64,000 nucleotides of DNA from Mimachlamys varia. Taxonomy: Eukaryota; Mollusca; Bivalvia; Pectinida; Pectinidae. A program made the position numbers and the translations under genes. Below are positions 1-13,300 of this stretch, piece after piece (positions within the stretch are counted from its first letter, which is position 1; the number at the start of each line of letters is the position of its first letter). The stretch is from assembly GCA_947623455.1 (NCBI GenBank), contig OX392530.1, forward strand, positions 1,773,501 to 1,837,500, read 5' to 3'. The notes beneath the pieces are model-generated. The model was not told where the DNA came from and did no database searches. It saw only the letters and a list, made by a program, of their open reading frames with translations.

Positions 1-1247
1 AAGCAGCTAGTTGGCAAGAAGCAATCTGATGTAGGAAATTTTCAATTTTCCAAGTAATCCTTAACACAGAAAAGATTCCTTAGAAGGTAGGGTTTGAATA
101 AGATTTCACTGGAAATGGTTTCACCTATCTAACCTTTGACCTTGATGATCATGTGAGTGGCCAAACTATATAATCTACCAGACACTAGTGCATTGCTAAC
201 TCTGTAGCAGACCTCGCTAATGAGCCAACGCCAATAACATCCAAAACGTGTTTTTTTCTTTTTGAAAATATCTTACAGTGATATACGAAAGAAAAAGGGA
301 AAACAAACTTCCATTGGCAAAATCCACTGCGATTGCTGTCTGTCAACCATTCTGTTTTTCTGATTGGTCCCAAAATCAAAAGAGCACAACTATATCAACC
401 ATGAAGAATTGACATATGAAATTTAAAAAAGACTTGTTCTGTACTTCTCAAGAATAAGCGATAAAGAAGTCTTATAATCAAAGTCTAAGATGACAGCCTG
501 TGAGTCATTTTGTTCTATCGATTAAAATTAAAAGAACATTCTCATCAACTAAGGACCAATGGGAAAACCCTCATAAGAAATTTATGAAAGACCCATCCAA
601 TATTTCTGAAGACAAAGCAATACACTTAACAAGAAATGTTCGAGGATGAACAAAAGATGGACCAAGGACAAAGGCCATTTGGACAGTACACCATCTGATG
701 ATGCTTCAATCAAGTCACATTGATAATCTACCAAAGACTATTAAATATTCAATGTTTCAATAGTGGACTATTAATTCTCCACCCAATGTTGGTAAGAAAA
801 CTGCAGTTTACACATAGAGATCTTAGTGCCAGCCATGAAAAGGTGTTAATTATCATGTCTACGCAGGATGTAGGTATCCAATGATACATTAATTCTGATA
901 AGGGTCCGAGGTATTTATTTATACATTATATAGGTATAAAGGTGTACGCACCGCCCCCACTCAAAAATAAAATGGTGCATTCTAAAGCAGGGTTTGGTGC
1001 TGTTTCTGATAAATATATGGAAAGTTTGATTAAAAAAGCACACAAGTAATTTTGCAAGGCGTGTTTTCAAAGTGCAATGTGACAATATTAAGGATTAAAG
1101 TTACGGTTTATAATATACTAAGATTTCTCCCAAGTGTTGTGCCTCCAAAGTGGTGACTAGTAAAAAAATTAAACCAAGCATTATTTAAATTAGTGTTCTA
1201 ACATATACAGACCACCCTAACCGAGGGCTAGAATTATTGGCCACCCG
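1..1247. other. Region downstream of CCDC17 terminal exon 15c, no gene seen
   Basis: AT-rich sequence with no coding signal on either strand. A minus-strand AATAAA near 915 may end the 15c transcript. A 'cctttgaccttgatgatc' fragment at about 133 is a worn copy of the dispersed TGACCTTGA module. Confidence 0.5.
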
Positions 1248-1377
1248 TCACTTTGATTTCTTGTCAGTTTCAGGTTTGGCCTGCAGTTCGGGGTCTATGT
1301 AGACTTTGTTACTTTGCGTGGCGACCCACGTGTGGAAAGCTGTAGGCAAGCGTTCTGTGTCAAATCGATTCCCATCA
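1248..1377 (-). CDS. CCDC17: Candidate alternative terminal exon 15c
   Basis: The acceptor is gtaatatttcag|TGATGGG, phase 2, followed by 42 codons and TGA at 1248-1250. The peptide is DGNRFDTERLPTAFHTWVAT, then QSNKVYIDPEL and a Lys-rich end. An AATAAA on the minus strand lies near 915. It shares PTAxHTWVxTQ with exon 15b and the same entry phase, so the two look like duplicated last exons. Confidence 0.5.
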
Positions 1378-4300
1378 CTGAAATATTACAGGAGTGTGTA
1401 GTGCTACTGTCGGTAAACTGTTAGTAGATATACCAGGCTATTTCAGGGTTTCAAATGTCTTATCCTTTTGAAATTCACTAATTAGGCCGCTGAAAAATTA
1501 TTTCTGTCCAGCTCCCTGCAGAACACATGCTGTTTGAAGCATAAAAGCATTTTTTACACAAATTCAAATTTAAACTTGATTTTTATTACTTTCAAGGAAT
1601 ACCGGTACTCAAAATTCATTTGAGAGAACACATTTAATTATTTAGATTCAAATCCAAAGAAATGGCATATAATGTATTTCTTTTTTGAAGTTCAAGTAAA
1701 ATTAACAATTTTGAAGAATTTCCATTTTGAAACCCCTTCGACCTTTGAAGTTAGAGAATTAAGTGTGCTACACAAAAATATGCAAATGTTTTCCTCCATA
1801 TCATTTGTGCTACCAGACACTATTACCTTACACTCGACACCTACAGACTACAGACCCGTTAATCTGGGTCGTCAATGTCGGTTATGGGATCTGGTCGTGC
1901 CGTTGGAGGTGGACGAGAGGTCTTGGAATGCTGGGTAGATACCCAGGTATGGTGGGCTGTGGGTATGTAACGATTGGGGCTGGAAATCAAACAGCCAAGC
2001 GTTATAAAATAAGTCAGAGATGATAGTTTACTTCCACGTGGAACCATTATGGAAACACAAATATCTGGTCCTTCTCCAATGTATAACTTAACATTGTCAT
2101 AAGTGATGAAGTGTCACCTCCTTCCAAACAAACCAAAGGTGACTGAGCCTTCTTCCAAACAACCACAGAAGACCAACATACTGGTTTCCTGGCTCCAATA
2201 AACCATCTATCAAAGGATGACACAGTGATTTAATTTGGCAAACCAATTAAGGTCTATTCCAACAGCAACTCTCATCAAATTGAGTGTCCATCCAATTCAT
2301 CATCTCCAACAAGCTTGACCCTGTCACAATCCCAGTATATAGGACCCAATCTATCATCTCCAACAAGCTACACCCTGTCACAATCCCAGTATATAGTACC
2401 CCATCCATCATCTCCAACAAGCTACACCCTGTCACAATCCCAGTATATAATACCCCATCCATCATCTCCAACAAGCTAGACCTTGTCACAATCCCAGTAT
2501 ATAGTTACCCCATCTATCATCTCCAACAAGCTACACCCTGTCACAATCCCAGTATATAGTACCCCATCTATCATCTCCAACAAGCTAGACCCTGTCACAA
2601 TCCCAGTGTATAGTACCCCATCCATCATCTCCAACAAGCTACACCCTGTCACAATCCCAGTATATAGTACCCCACCCATCATCTCCAACAAGCTAAACCC
2701 TGTCACAATCCCAGTATATAGTACCCCATCCATCATCTCCAACAAGCTACACCCTGTCACAATCCCAGTAAATAGTACCCCACCCATCATCTCCAACAAG
2801 CTACACCCTGTCACAATCCCAGTATATAGTACCCCATCCATTATATCCAACAAGCTACACCCTGTCACAATCCCAGTATATAGTACCCCATCCATCATCT
2901 CCAACAAGCTAGACCCTGTCACAATCCCAGTATATAGTACCCCACCCATCATCTCCAACAAGCTACACCCTGTCACAATCCCAGTATATAGTACCCCACC
3001 CATCATCTCCAACAAGCTACACCCTGTCACAATCCCAGTATATAGTACCCCATCTATCATCTCCAACAAGCTAGACCCTGTCACAATCCAAGTATATAGT
3101 ACCCCATCCATCATCTCCAACAAGCTACACCCTGTCACAATCCCAGTATATAGTACCCCATCTATCATCTCCAACAAGCTACACCCTGTCACAATCCCAG
3201 TATATAGTACCCCACCCATCATCTCCAACAAGCTACACCCTGTCACAATCCCAGTATATAGTACCCCATCCATCATCTCCAACAAGCTACACCCTGTCAC
3301 AATCCCAGTATATAGTACCCCACCCATCATCTCCAACAAGCTACACCCTGTCACAATCCCAGTATATAGTACCCCATCCATCATCTCCAACATTCTACAC
3401 CCTGTCACAATCCCAGTATATAGTACCCCACCCATCATCTCCAACAAGCTAGACCCTGTTACAATCCCAGTATATAGTACCCCGTCCATCATCTCCAACA
3501 AGCTACACCCTGTCACAATCCCAGTATATAGTACCCCATCTATCATCTCCAACAAGCTTCACCCTGTCACAATCAAAGTATATAGTACCCCATCCAACAT
3601 CTCCAACAAGCTAGACCCTGTCACAATCCCAGTATATAGTGCCCCATCTACCATCTCCAACAAGCTAGACCCTGTCACAATCCCAGTATATAGTACCCCC
3701 ATCCATCATCTCCAACAAGCTACACCCTGTCACAATCCCAGTATATAGTACCCCATCCATCATCTCCAACAAGCTACACCCTGTTACAATCCCAGTATAT
3801 AGTACCCCATCTATCATCTCCAACAAGCTACACCCTGTCACAATCCCAGTATATAGTACCCCATCTATCATCTCCAACAAGCTAGACCCTGTCACAATCC
3901 CAGTATATAGTACCCCATCTATCATCTCCAACAAACTATACCCTGTCACAATCCCAGTATATAGTAACCCATCCATCATATCCAACAAACTAGACCCTGT
4001 CACAATCCCAGTATATAGTACCCCATCTATCATCTCCAACAAGCTAGACCCTGTCACAATCCCAGTATATAGTACCCCATCTATCATCTCCAACAAGCTA
4101 GACCCTGTCACAATCCCAGTGTATAGTGCCCCATCTATCATCTCCAACAAGCTAGACCCTGTCACAATCCCAGTATATAGTACCCCCATCCATCATCTCC
4201 AACAAGCTATACCCAGTCACAATCCAAGTATATAGTTCTCCCATCCATCATCTCCAACAAGCTACACCCTGTCACAATCCCAGTATATAGTACCCAACCC

Positions 4301-7300
4301 ATCATCTCCCAACAAGTTGAAATACTGATCTTTAACTTAAACAAAAGACTTGAATCTGTATATATAAAGATCTATATTTATAAAATCATAATTTTAGGAT
4401 ATTAAGAGGCACAACACCAAGGTCATATTCTGTTTTCATTAACCTATCTGTATTCAACATTCAACAACCTATCTGTATTCAACATTCAACAACCTATATG
4501 TATTCAAAATTCAACAACCAATCTGTATTCAATAACAACAACTTATTGGTATTCAATATTCAACATTTTATCAGTATTTAATATTCCACAACCTATCTGT
4601 ATTCAACATTCAACAACCTATATGTATTCAAAATTCAACAACCAATCTGTATTCAATATTCCCCAACTTATCAGTATTCAATATTCAACAACTTATCAGT
4701 ATTTAATTTTCCACAACCTATCAGTATTCAATATTTATCTCAATTTTTATTCTTGTTCTAGGTAATCTAGATGTAGGTAACTTGAACAATTATTACAACT
4801 GGATCGACATAGCATGAAATAGACTTTTCTTATAATCTTGATCTTATTAACCTGGAATCCATTCTTTTGATTGGATCTCTTGTATCAACAGCTTTTTGAA
4901 ACTTAAACCTAATTAACTTCAATTTAGCTGATATTTCATCAATGTTCTTGATGGTGGCTATATTTTACAGGAATGTCAAACATGTTTCGGTTTAGTTTTT
5001 AATACATGATTCCAAGATGACGATTTCTCTTCCATAATCTGTAGCCATTACATAATATTACACAATGTGGACTTATTAAAGTCAGTCTGTATTCCATAGC
5101 AGGGTTACAATCATTCAGAACCATCCAATGTGAATGCATGCGAAAGGCATACTAGCTTGATCTAGGGCTGTGAATGACAGAAAGGAGATATATAGTACTG
5201 AAGTTACCACCAGATTTATGGATAGCCCAACCACGGCTGTCCATTCTGTAGCATAGGAACAGCGGTATACATACTGAAAAGTAACAATGTTATAAACGTA
5301 AAAATAAACTAAGTATGTGTAGGTCTGACGCACTTTAACCGATTACATGTGTTTCTTTATGAGCCTTGACTTAAAGCTGGAAGGCGAAATGAATTTGATT
5401 AAACACAGAGTGCATGCCATTATATGACAAATTAATACACCCTATCAATTTACAAATCAAATAGAATACAATGTACTTTGAGGTTCTTATATTCAGCTTT
5501 ATTACAATTGTAGTAGGTCATCTCACTGCGGTTCACAAATTATTATCCATGGCTACTTGGGCCTTTGCAACCAGCCAATAATTCTTAACTCCCTGAGGAG
5601 CATACACAGGGTTCTGCCATTTTTACTCTCACAGTTAGCATTCTACAATATCTAGTACTGTCCAAACACATACTTATTTACAGCTGGGTAGACTGGAACA
5701 AGTGGAGTAAAGTATCTTGCTCCTTGCTATACCAAGTCTACAAGGGTTTGTTTGTTTTGGTAAACAACCAGTTTGTCTGTTTAACATGTAACATTTCCAG
5801 GTATAAATCCTGGCAGACTTACAAATGTCTATGTTGGCCTGACAGGATTATGTCAAGGATCGCCTTAGTATTGTATGCTAACAGTTTGATTTTGGTATCT
5901 TTTGTCTTACGTCCTATTAACAGTCAGGATCATGATAAGGACGTTCCAGGTTTTGGAAGTGAAGGAAAGCTGGGGTTACCCAGAGAAAAGCCACCGACCT
6001 ACAGTATCGTAACAGAGGTCAATGTAACAGACATCTGAAATTATGAAAGATGTCATTTTAATATAACATGTTGTTATGATGTAAATGAAGATTGGTGTTA
6101 TGGTATATTAATTTGTAAACTACAAAAATCTTTTGTAAACTAGCTTTTCAAATGCAACATGAACAAGTCATTCTTAAGTTCATACAAAATAACTACAAAG
6201 TTTTTTGATTAACCTATAATTCTAATGGAAGTGTCCATGGATGCGTGGTCTGTATGGCCAAGAGTACACAGATTATAACGAGAAAGAATATAATCTAATT
6301 TTAAGTCAGGTACCTACTAGCCACATACAATTGCACCTTCTTTTTCAAAAGAAGATTTTAAAATGTTTATACATATTTGAACCTTGTGACCTTGAAAGTA
6401 TGTCAAGGTCATTTATTTGAGGAAAGTTTACAGCTCTCTGTCCAAGGCACCTACTCACTAAATTTAGAGAAAAAGATGACAGGCATTTCATGCCAGGTTA
6501 GCTAAAAATACATATTTATTTTATTGATATATCCTCAGAACTGTTCATTTATCTGTAGCCACTGTACGCTCTTTTCCATCTGTTAATTGGTAGCACAATT
6601 TTATTAGGTCAACATTTGCAAAAATAAAAAAAATAAAATGTTTTTAAGAAGTCTACTTTGAGCAGAACGTGAGTACACAATGACATCTATACTAGAAACC
6701 TTGTCCTATCAACCAACCTCTGTCGGCACAGGTGGCAGTCATTTTATTGTGACTGCCACTAATAGCAGCTAAATTGTGAGTTGAGAGACCGAGGGGTAGC
6801 GATGACCATCACTGGACCAGGGATATCGTTCTTACTCCAGAAAACACTGGACAGAGAAACAAGCAAAGGAACGTCAACAATAACGGCTCCTTTGTCACCA
6901 TAGCAACACTTACATCTCTTACATATTTCTAGGACCATCTTTCTTTAAAGTCATTACAGGATTTTTACATTATTAAAGAAGTTACACAACAAAGACCAAT
7001 GTAACACACTTTACAATACACAATACTAGTTATATACGAGTGTAGCTCTTGTCTGAAATAAAGCAACTGCTAACCACGAAGCAATTGTTAAACCACCACA
7101 GGCGGTTGATTATAACAGGTGACACTAAGTTTTCTGAATTCAGCAGGGTTATAAAATAGTGACAATATGCCATATACAAATAAATACAAGTGGTTACAAT
7201 CTGAAATGTATGGAATATTGGCGACAGGGAATATTGCTCATATTGGAACTTTCTTTTGACTTTCTCCGGAAACTATGTAATGTTTTCAGTTGGTAAAGTA

Positions 7301-10300
7301 ATATTAACAGTTACACAAAGCTATAAAGCAAACAAAACAATTCCTACATTGTGTAATGAAAAGTTGATTATCAAAATCATAACTGAATTTGTAAAATTGA
7401 TTTATTTTATTTTAGCTATCCCCATCTCTGTCTGTTGTATTATCTTTTAGTCGAGGATACCTGAGTAGTGCAGTCACTGCCATATGATAGCCATACATGT
7501 ATCCCCATTAATGTTTGCACGTACAAAAAATATTTCTACAGCCGCTCATCAACTCATATTTAATCCTTTTTATCTGATCTTGCAGTAAAGGAAATAAAGT
7601 TATAATAATCTTTTCCCAATCAACTCTAAATAAAAACAATGTATATATGTATTGTGGTGGAATTCAAATATGGAAATGTTATAAAATCAAAGATCTATTA
7701 TAAATTCCACTGAAGTACATAACTTATAGATAATTATTTACTAGAGAATCAGTGAGGGGGCTGAAGATGCCAACCCCCCCCCCCCCCCCACCCCGAAACT
7801 TAAATTTCTGGAACAGATCAATTGTTAAGATTTAAATTGAAAAAATATCCAAATACTATGGTATATCCTTTCCTTTATGTTCATCTACATGCGATGCCCT
7901 TAAACTTTGTCAATTTACCCCAAAACTGAGCACACTTTCAATGTTTTATATGTTTACATATGGTTTCTGAAGAAGACATTTTAAGGGGGAAAAACTCCAG
8001 AAAAAATAGGCAAATTGCAAATTCCTTTCTTCATTTATAATGAAAAACAAGAAATATGACCAGAATATAGGGTGAAAATGATAACGTACTTGACATTCTC
8101 AAACCAGGGTGAGGTATGGTGGGGAATCAGCACTAAATACTTACTATTGGTCATACGGCTGCATGGGTTCCACATCCACGTACGGACGCTGCATCATCCA
8201 CGGCATGTCCGCATTGTTCTGTCAAACAATCATACATCACCATCACCAGAAGTATCAATGCTGTCTTTTAAGAGTATAATTGTCAAAATCAAGTTACTTT
8301 TAAATTCAACAGGGCTTTGAATTTTACTTTATTCATGCTTCGACTAATATTTGTAAATTCTAAACAACAGCGAAATTACCGAAAATGTTGTTTTATCTCT
8401 TTTATGTACTTTATCACAACAAGTTGAAATGCTTATATAACTAATGCTGTTATTGCAAGCTGAAATCAACTCCAACCATGTTAACAGCAGACAGCTGGGA
8501 AGTAAAATGAACACTACCATGCAGTTATAGCCACGACATAACAGGTGTACTCAGTAGTTGTGTATTGGTCAGTGTACTCCTACAAAAGTACATACACATT
8601 TGATTTTTATATGACAATTAACACTCAGGATCAGTGTTTTTGAAATGCTTTACCTATATTTTGAGGGTTAAGCCTTAAATGCATGCATTATTACGCTCAA
8701 AATATTTTACACGAAACACGCTATCATAAAAGACCAGGGTTAAAGGTAAGAACATCGGACTGTTCTTTACTCTGATTAGTGGCCCAATTATATACTGTAA
8801 GCCACATTAAGCAGTTAGATAAGTGTTAAATAACACTGGAATCTTAATTGTTCACACATTCAAAGCATATAACGTTAAAAGCAACAGTATGTTTCCATAC
8901 TTCAAACTTACTTTAATACAAAACCTAATACTATTTCCAGAAGATACCATCACACCAAATATCACACATTCTTAGCTATCATTATCATGTTACATAACCA
9001 CATCGCAGCCTTAGTAATCACATCACAGCCTATAATTAATGGTTAATGATCGTGTTAACAAGCCTGTTAACATTAGAGAAGCTGCTACCCTCGGTCAGGG
9101 TGTATACCTCCGGTTTTGATAGACTGTACCGTAACTCCGTTATATAACCACATCGCAGCCTTAGTAATCACATCACAGCCTACAATTAACGGTTAATGAT
9201 CGTGTTAACAAGCCTGTTAACATTAGAGAAGCTGCTACCCTCGGTCAGAGTGTATACCTCCAGTTCTGACAGACTGAACCGTACTTTGTCCCCGACAAAC
9301 ATTCCTGGTACCGTCCTCCTGGCCTCGGGGGACTTGGGGGCCACACCTGGCTCATGCCAGCCCCCCTAAGGAATATCATTATTTCAGTATAAAACAAGCA
9401 ACCAAGATGGAATCTAATACAAGGTCAGTTTATACAACCAAATATTTATGTGACACAAGACTGACATAGAAATTCTTGTATAGAAATTGGAAGTGATGTA
9501 AGTCATCCCTGTCACATAGTTTATAGATATATGTATTATAATTTATATCATATTGTAACTTCACCATACTATCTAGGGATCCTAATCTTTGTGTATATCC
9601 CTGATAGTGAATGACAAAGAGGTTGGTAATCAATAGTTATTCTCTGGATTATTTTTCAGACCTGTATGCAGCATCAAATTGAAAAGAAGTGATGACAGGG
9701 CTTGTATCAGCTTGTTTACATTAGCTGTTTATGATAGAGGCCTGAAAAGATGTGATAGCCTCTGCAAATCATAAGCAGCTAGCATTTCATCCAATCAGAT
9801 GCAGCTGAAGTATCAGCCAATCAGCTTCAACTATAGTATCAGCCGGTCAGAAGTAGCTAAGTCTCAGCTGATCAGATACAGCCAATAAATCACAGCCAAA
9901 GCAGACTTGCTTTTTGTACATACCGGTGCAGGAGGAGGGAGTCTAGCTGTCTGTTTCAGTAAGTTTTGTTGTTTCAGTAACTCAATCTCATTCTGCAGCT
10001 GTAGCATCTTCCTCAGCTGTTCCTCCTGGAGTCGGCGTAGCTGGGCCTCAAGTTCATCTGTCAGAATAGAAGGTCACATTCAAGGTCAAACTATAGAAGG
10101 TCACACTCAAGGTCAAACCAAATAATTTACAGGTAGAATTACATTTAAAGATGTCTTGCTGTATCCGCTTCTCCATATTAAATAACAGGATTAAACAAAT
10201 GTGTTGTATTCATTTTATTTGTTCTAATTGCCACAAACTAATTTCTGAAGATTTTATAGCTATACTTCTGAATTTTTTTTCTCAAAAAACAATTAAATCA

Positions 10301-13300
10301 AATCAAATCAAATGATTATGCATACATTACTTTGACATAATTAATTTGCATAAGCATTAGATGGCCATTAATATAGAGAGAAGTAATTGTTCCAGATTTA
10401 GTTATAACAGCACATGTTCTATGAGTGAAATCAAAATAGAGCTAAACAGAAAAGCTTTAACAAAGCAGAATTACTTAACACAGTCAAATTAACGATAAAC
10501 TGTAAGTGAAATGTAGAATCTGTAATCAAAGTAGAGCTAAACACAAAACCTTTAACAAAGCAGAATTACTTAACACAGTCAAATTAACGATAAACTGTAA
10601 GTGAAATGTAGAATCTGTAATCAAAGTAGAGCTAAACACAAAACCTTTAACAAAGCAGAATTACTTAACACAGTCAAATTAACGATAAACTGTAAGTGAA
10701 ATGTAGAATCTGAAATGTAGATATACACAAATTTAAGTATATGCAAGGTAATAAGATAAGATATGGTAAATAATGGACGCAGGCCTGTGGCCTCTATATC
10801 CATATGTAAAATTTAGCTACATGTACATGTATATTCAATTGCCCGACTATAACTTCCAATGAAGATTAGTTTTATGAATCGCAGGGAACTATATTAATTG
10901 GTAGCTTTTCCTTTCCATACAAATGATTGTCCTATTCCATGGAGGGTCCCGGACTCTGTGTACATAGGTTTCCGATTCCTCCTTATCAGTTTGGTTCCTG
11001 ACTTCATCATGTAATTTTGCTTTGAGTTCCCTCCCTTGTTTTGTAAGGTTGTTACTTACTCTGATTCTCTAATACTTTTGTTGCGTATTGAGTTGATTTA
11101 TGTTTTTAAAGACTGTTATTTTTTCCTTTCAAATTGCCAAAAGACACCAAAATTGGTCTGGGCTTTCCTTCATCTCCTGTTATATGCATGGTATATTGTG
11201 TCCAATTCTTTCAATGTTACTGACGTTATTGATTTCCTTTTGCTTTATTTTACATACAGTTACCATCTCCTTTAGAAACATTTCATCGCCTCCTTTCTTG
11301 CCTTTCGTTTCTTTGATGCCAAAGATTACAGATTTCCCCTTTCTCAATGTGTCTTTAAATCTCATATTAGATCCTGGTCATTTTTGGGCTTTTCTTCTTC
11401 ATTATTTCCTCAAGTACAATCATCCATTATTGTCCTCTTCACACTTCTCTCCACATAAGGTTTGCCTACAAAGCTGTCATATATATCAACTGTAAAGACC
11501 ATATCAAGACACTTCAATGCTTAAATATACTACAAGTTTCATCAAGATAACTTTTATGGTTGTACTGAAAATTAACACATTTTTACCTTACACCTTGGAG
11601 TCAAGGTCAAAATAACCTAATGATATACACTGAACTTTATCTTAGGGTAATAAAGGTAGAACGTTTCAAGGGAGTGGGGAATTATATGTACCTTTGGGGA
11701 GAAAAGTTAAGAAATGGCAAGACCGTTGTGTATTTACGACAGAAATGGAAAGACCATTGTGTATTTACGCCAGAAATGGAAAGACCATTGTGTATTACGA
11801 CAGAAATGGCAAGACCATTGTGTATTTACGACAGAAATGGCAAGACCGTTGTGTATTTACGACAGAAATGGCAAGACCGTTGTGTATTCACGACAGAAAT
11901 GGCAAGACCGTTGTATATTCACGACAGAAATGGCAAGACCGTTGTGTATTTACGACAGAAATGGCAAGACCGTTGTGTATTTATGACAGAAATGGCAAGA
12001 CCGTTGTGTATTTACGACAGAAATGGCAAGACCGTTGTGTATTTACGACAGAAATGGCAAGACCGTTGTGTATTTACGACAGAAATGGAAAGACCATTGT
12101 GTATTTACGACAGAAATGGCAAGACCGTTGTGTATTTACGACAGAAATGGCAAGACCGTTGTGTATTCACGACAGAAATGGCAAGACCGTTGTATATTCA
12201 CGACAGAAATGGCAAGACCGTTGTGTATTTACGACAGAAATGGCAAGACCGTTGTGTATTTATGACAGAAATGGCAAGACCGTTGTGTATTTACGACAGA
12301 AATGGCAAGACCGTTGTGTATTTACGACAGAAATGGCAAGACCGTTGTGTATTTACGACAGAAATGGCAAGACCGTTGTGTATTTACGACAGAAATGGCA
12401 AGACCATTGTGTATTTATAGTGATGTCCTTTGTTACCTAATTCAGAATCAAGCATAAAAGATAACCATAATCAATTGAATTCTGCCAGTTTCAAATGGGC
12501 ATTAAAATACACATTCAACATGAACATGAAAAGCAACTCATGTTTACATGACTAACAAAAATACAAGAACTCTCATAGGCCAATCAAACAGGCATATAGC
12601 CTAGGAATCTACTGTAACTTATTCACCCTCGTTCACCCCTGACATTTCAAAATAAACTATTCCAATCTTGGAATTGGAAGAGTTCAAATGTGTCTTCAGG
12701 GGTGACTGTTAAATTCCTTTTGAACTATAAGCTCACATTTTATAATTACGTACCAGTAAAGGAAAACCAGCGTGCTTCTGGTTCAGAACTTCTGACTATA
12801 AATATCAGTTCTATCTAATGATATCAATAACTCAACACGACATTTTCCACATCAAGCTTTGTATAGAAATCCTTTTTCATTGCCAATCTTGAAATTGAAT
12901 ATCCATTCAAATAACACCTTGGTCTGGATATGTCACAATTCATCAGTTTAATGTGAGAAAATCACACATGTATTATAAACATTTTAACAAACTGAATTGA
13001 ATCTCTTATGCACACTTTGAAAATGAAAGTACAAGCAGGTACAAATGTACTTTAGAACTTAAATATTTGCACATGAGAGTATTGACAGGATTTGTTTTTG
13101 ACATGGCATGAAAAAATGTTTCACCATACAGTACCTGATGTCCATTTTCACTTTCTGGCTACTTCAAACACAAAATGATCTCCATTTTACTTCAGTAATC
13201 TGCTGTACATTTTCCCTATACAGTGTTCAAGTAAACCGTTTTTCAGCGAAATGTAAAACTATCTGTCATCACTTATCAATGTCAATGAAGATTTTTTTAA

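Noticed and set aside
2247..4189. Very long reading frames (up to 421 codons plus, 359 codons minus) of an 18-residue repeat protein
   Set aside because: They come from a stop-free 54-bp tandem unit that is open on both strands. Variation is not biased to third positions and there is no promoter, start or splice context.
5724..6038. 104-codon plus-strand frame with an acceptor-like 'cctattaacag'
   Set aside because: The second half matches a common interspersed repeat. The first half is unrelated low-value sequence, with no donor partner exon.
11620..12440. Three overlapping 80-266 codon plus-strand frames
   Set aside because: The 31-bp unit lacks stops and shifts frame every copy, so all three frames read the same peptide in rotation. 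It is an array artefact.
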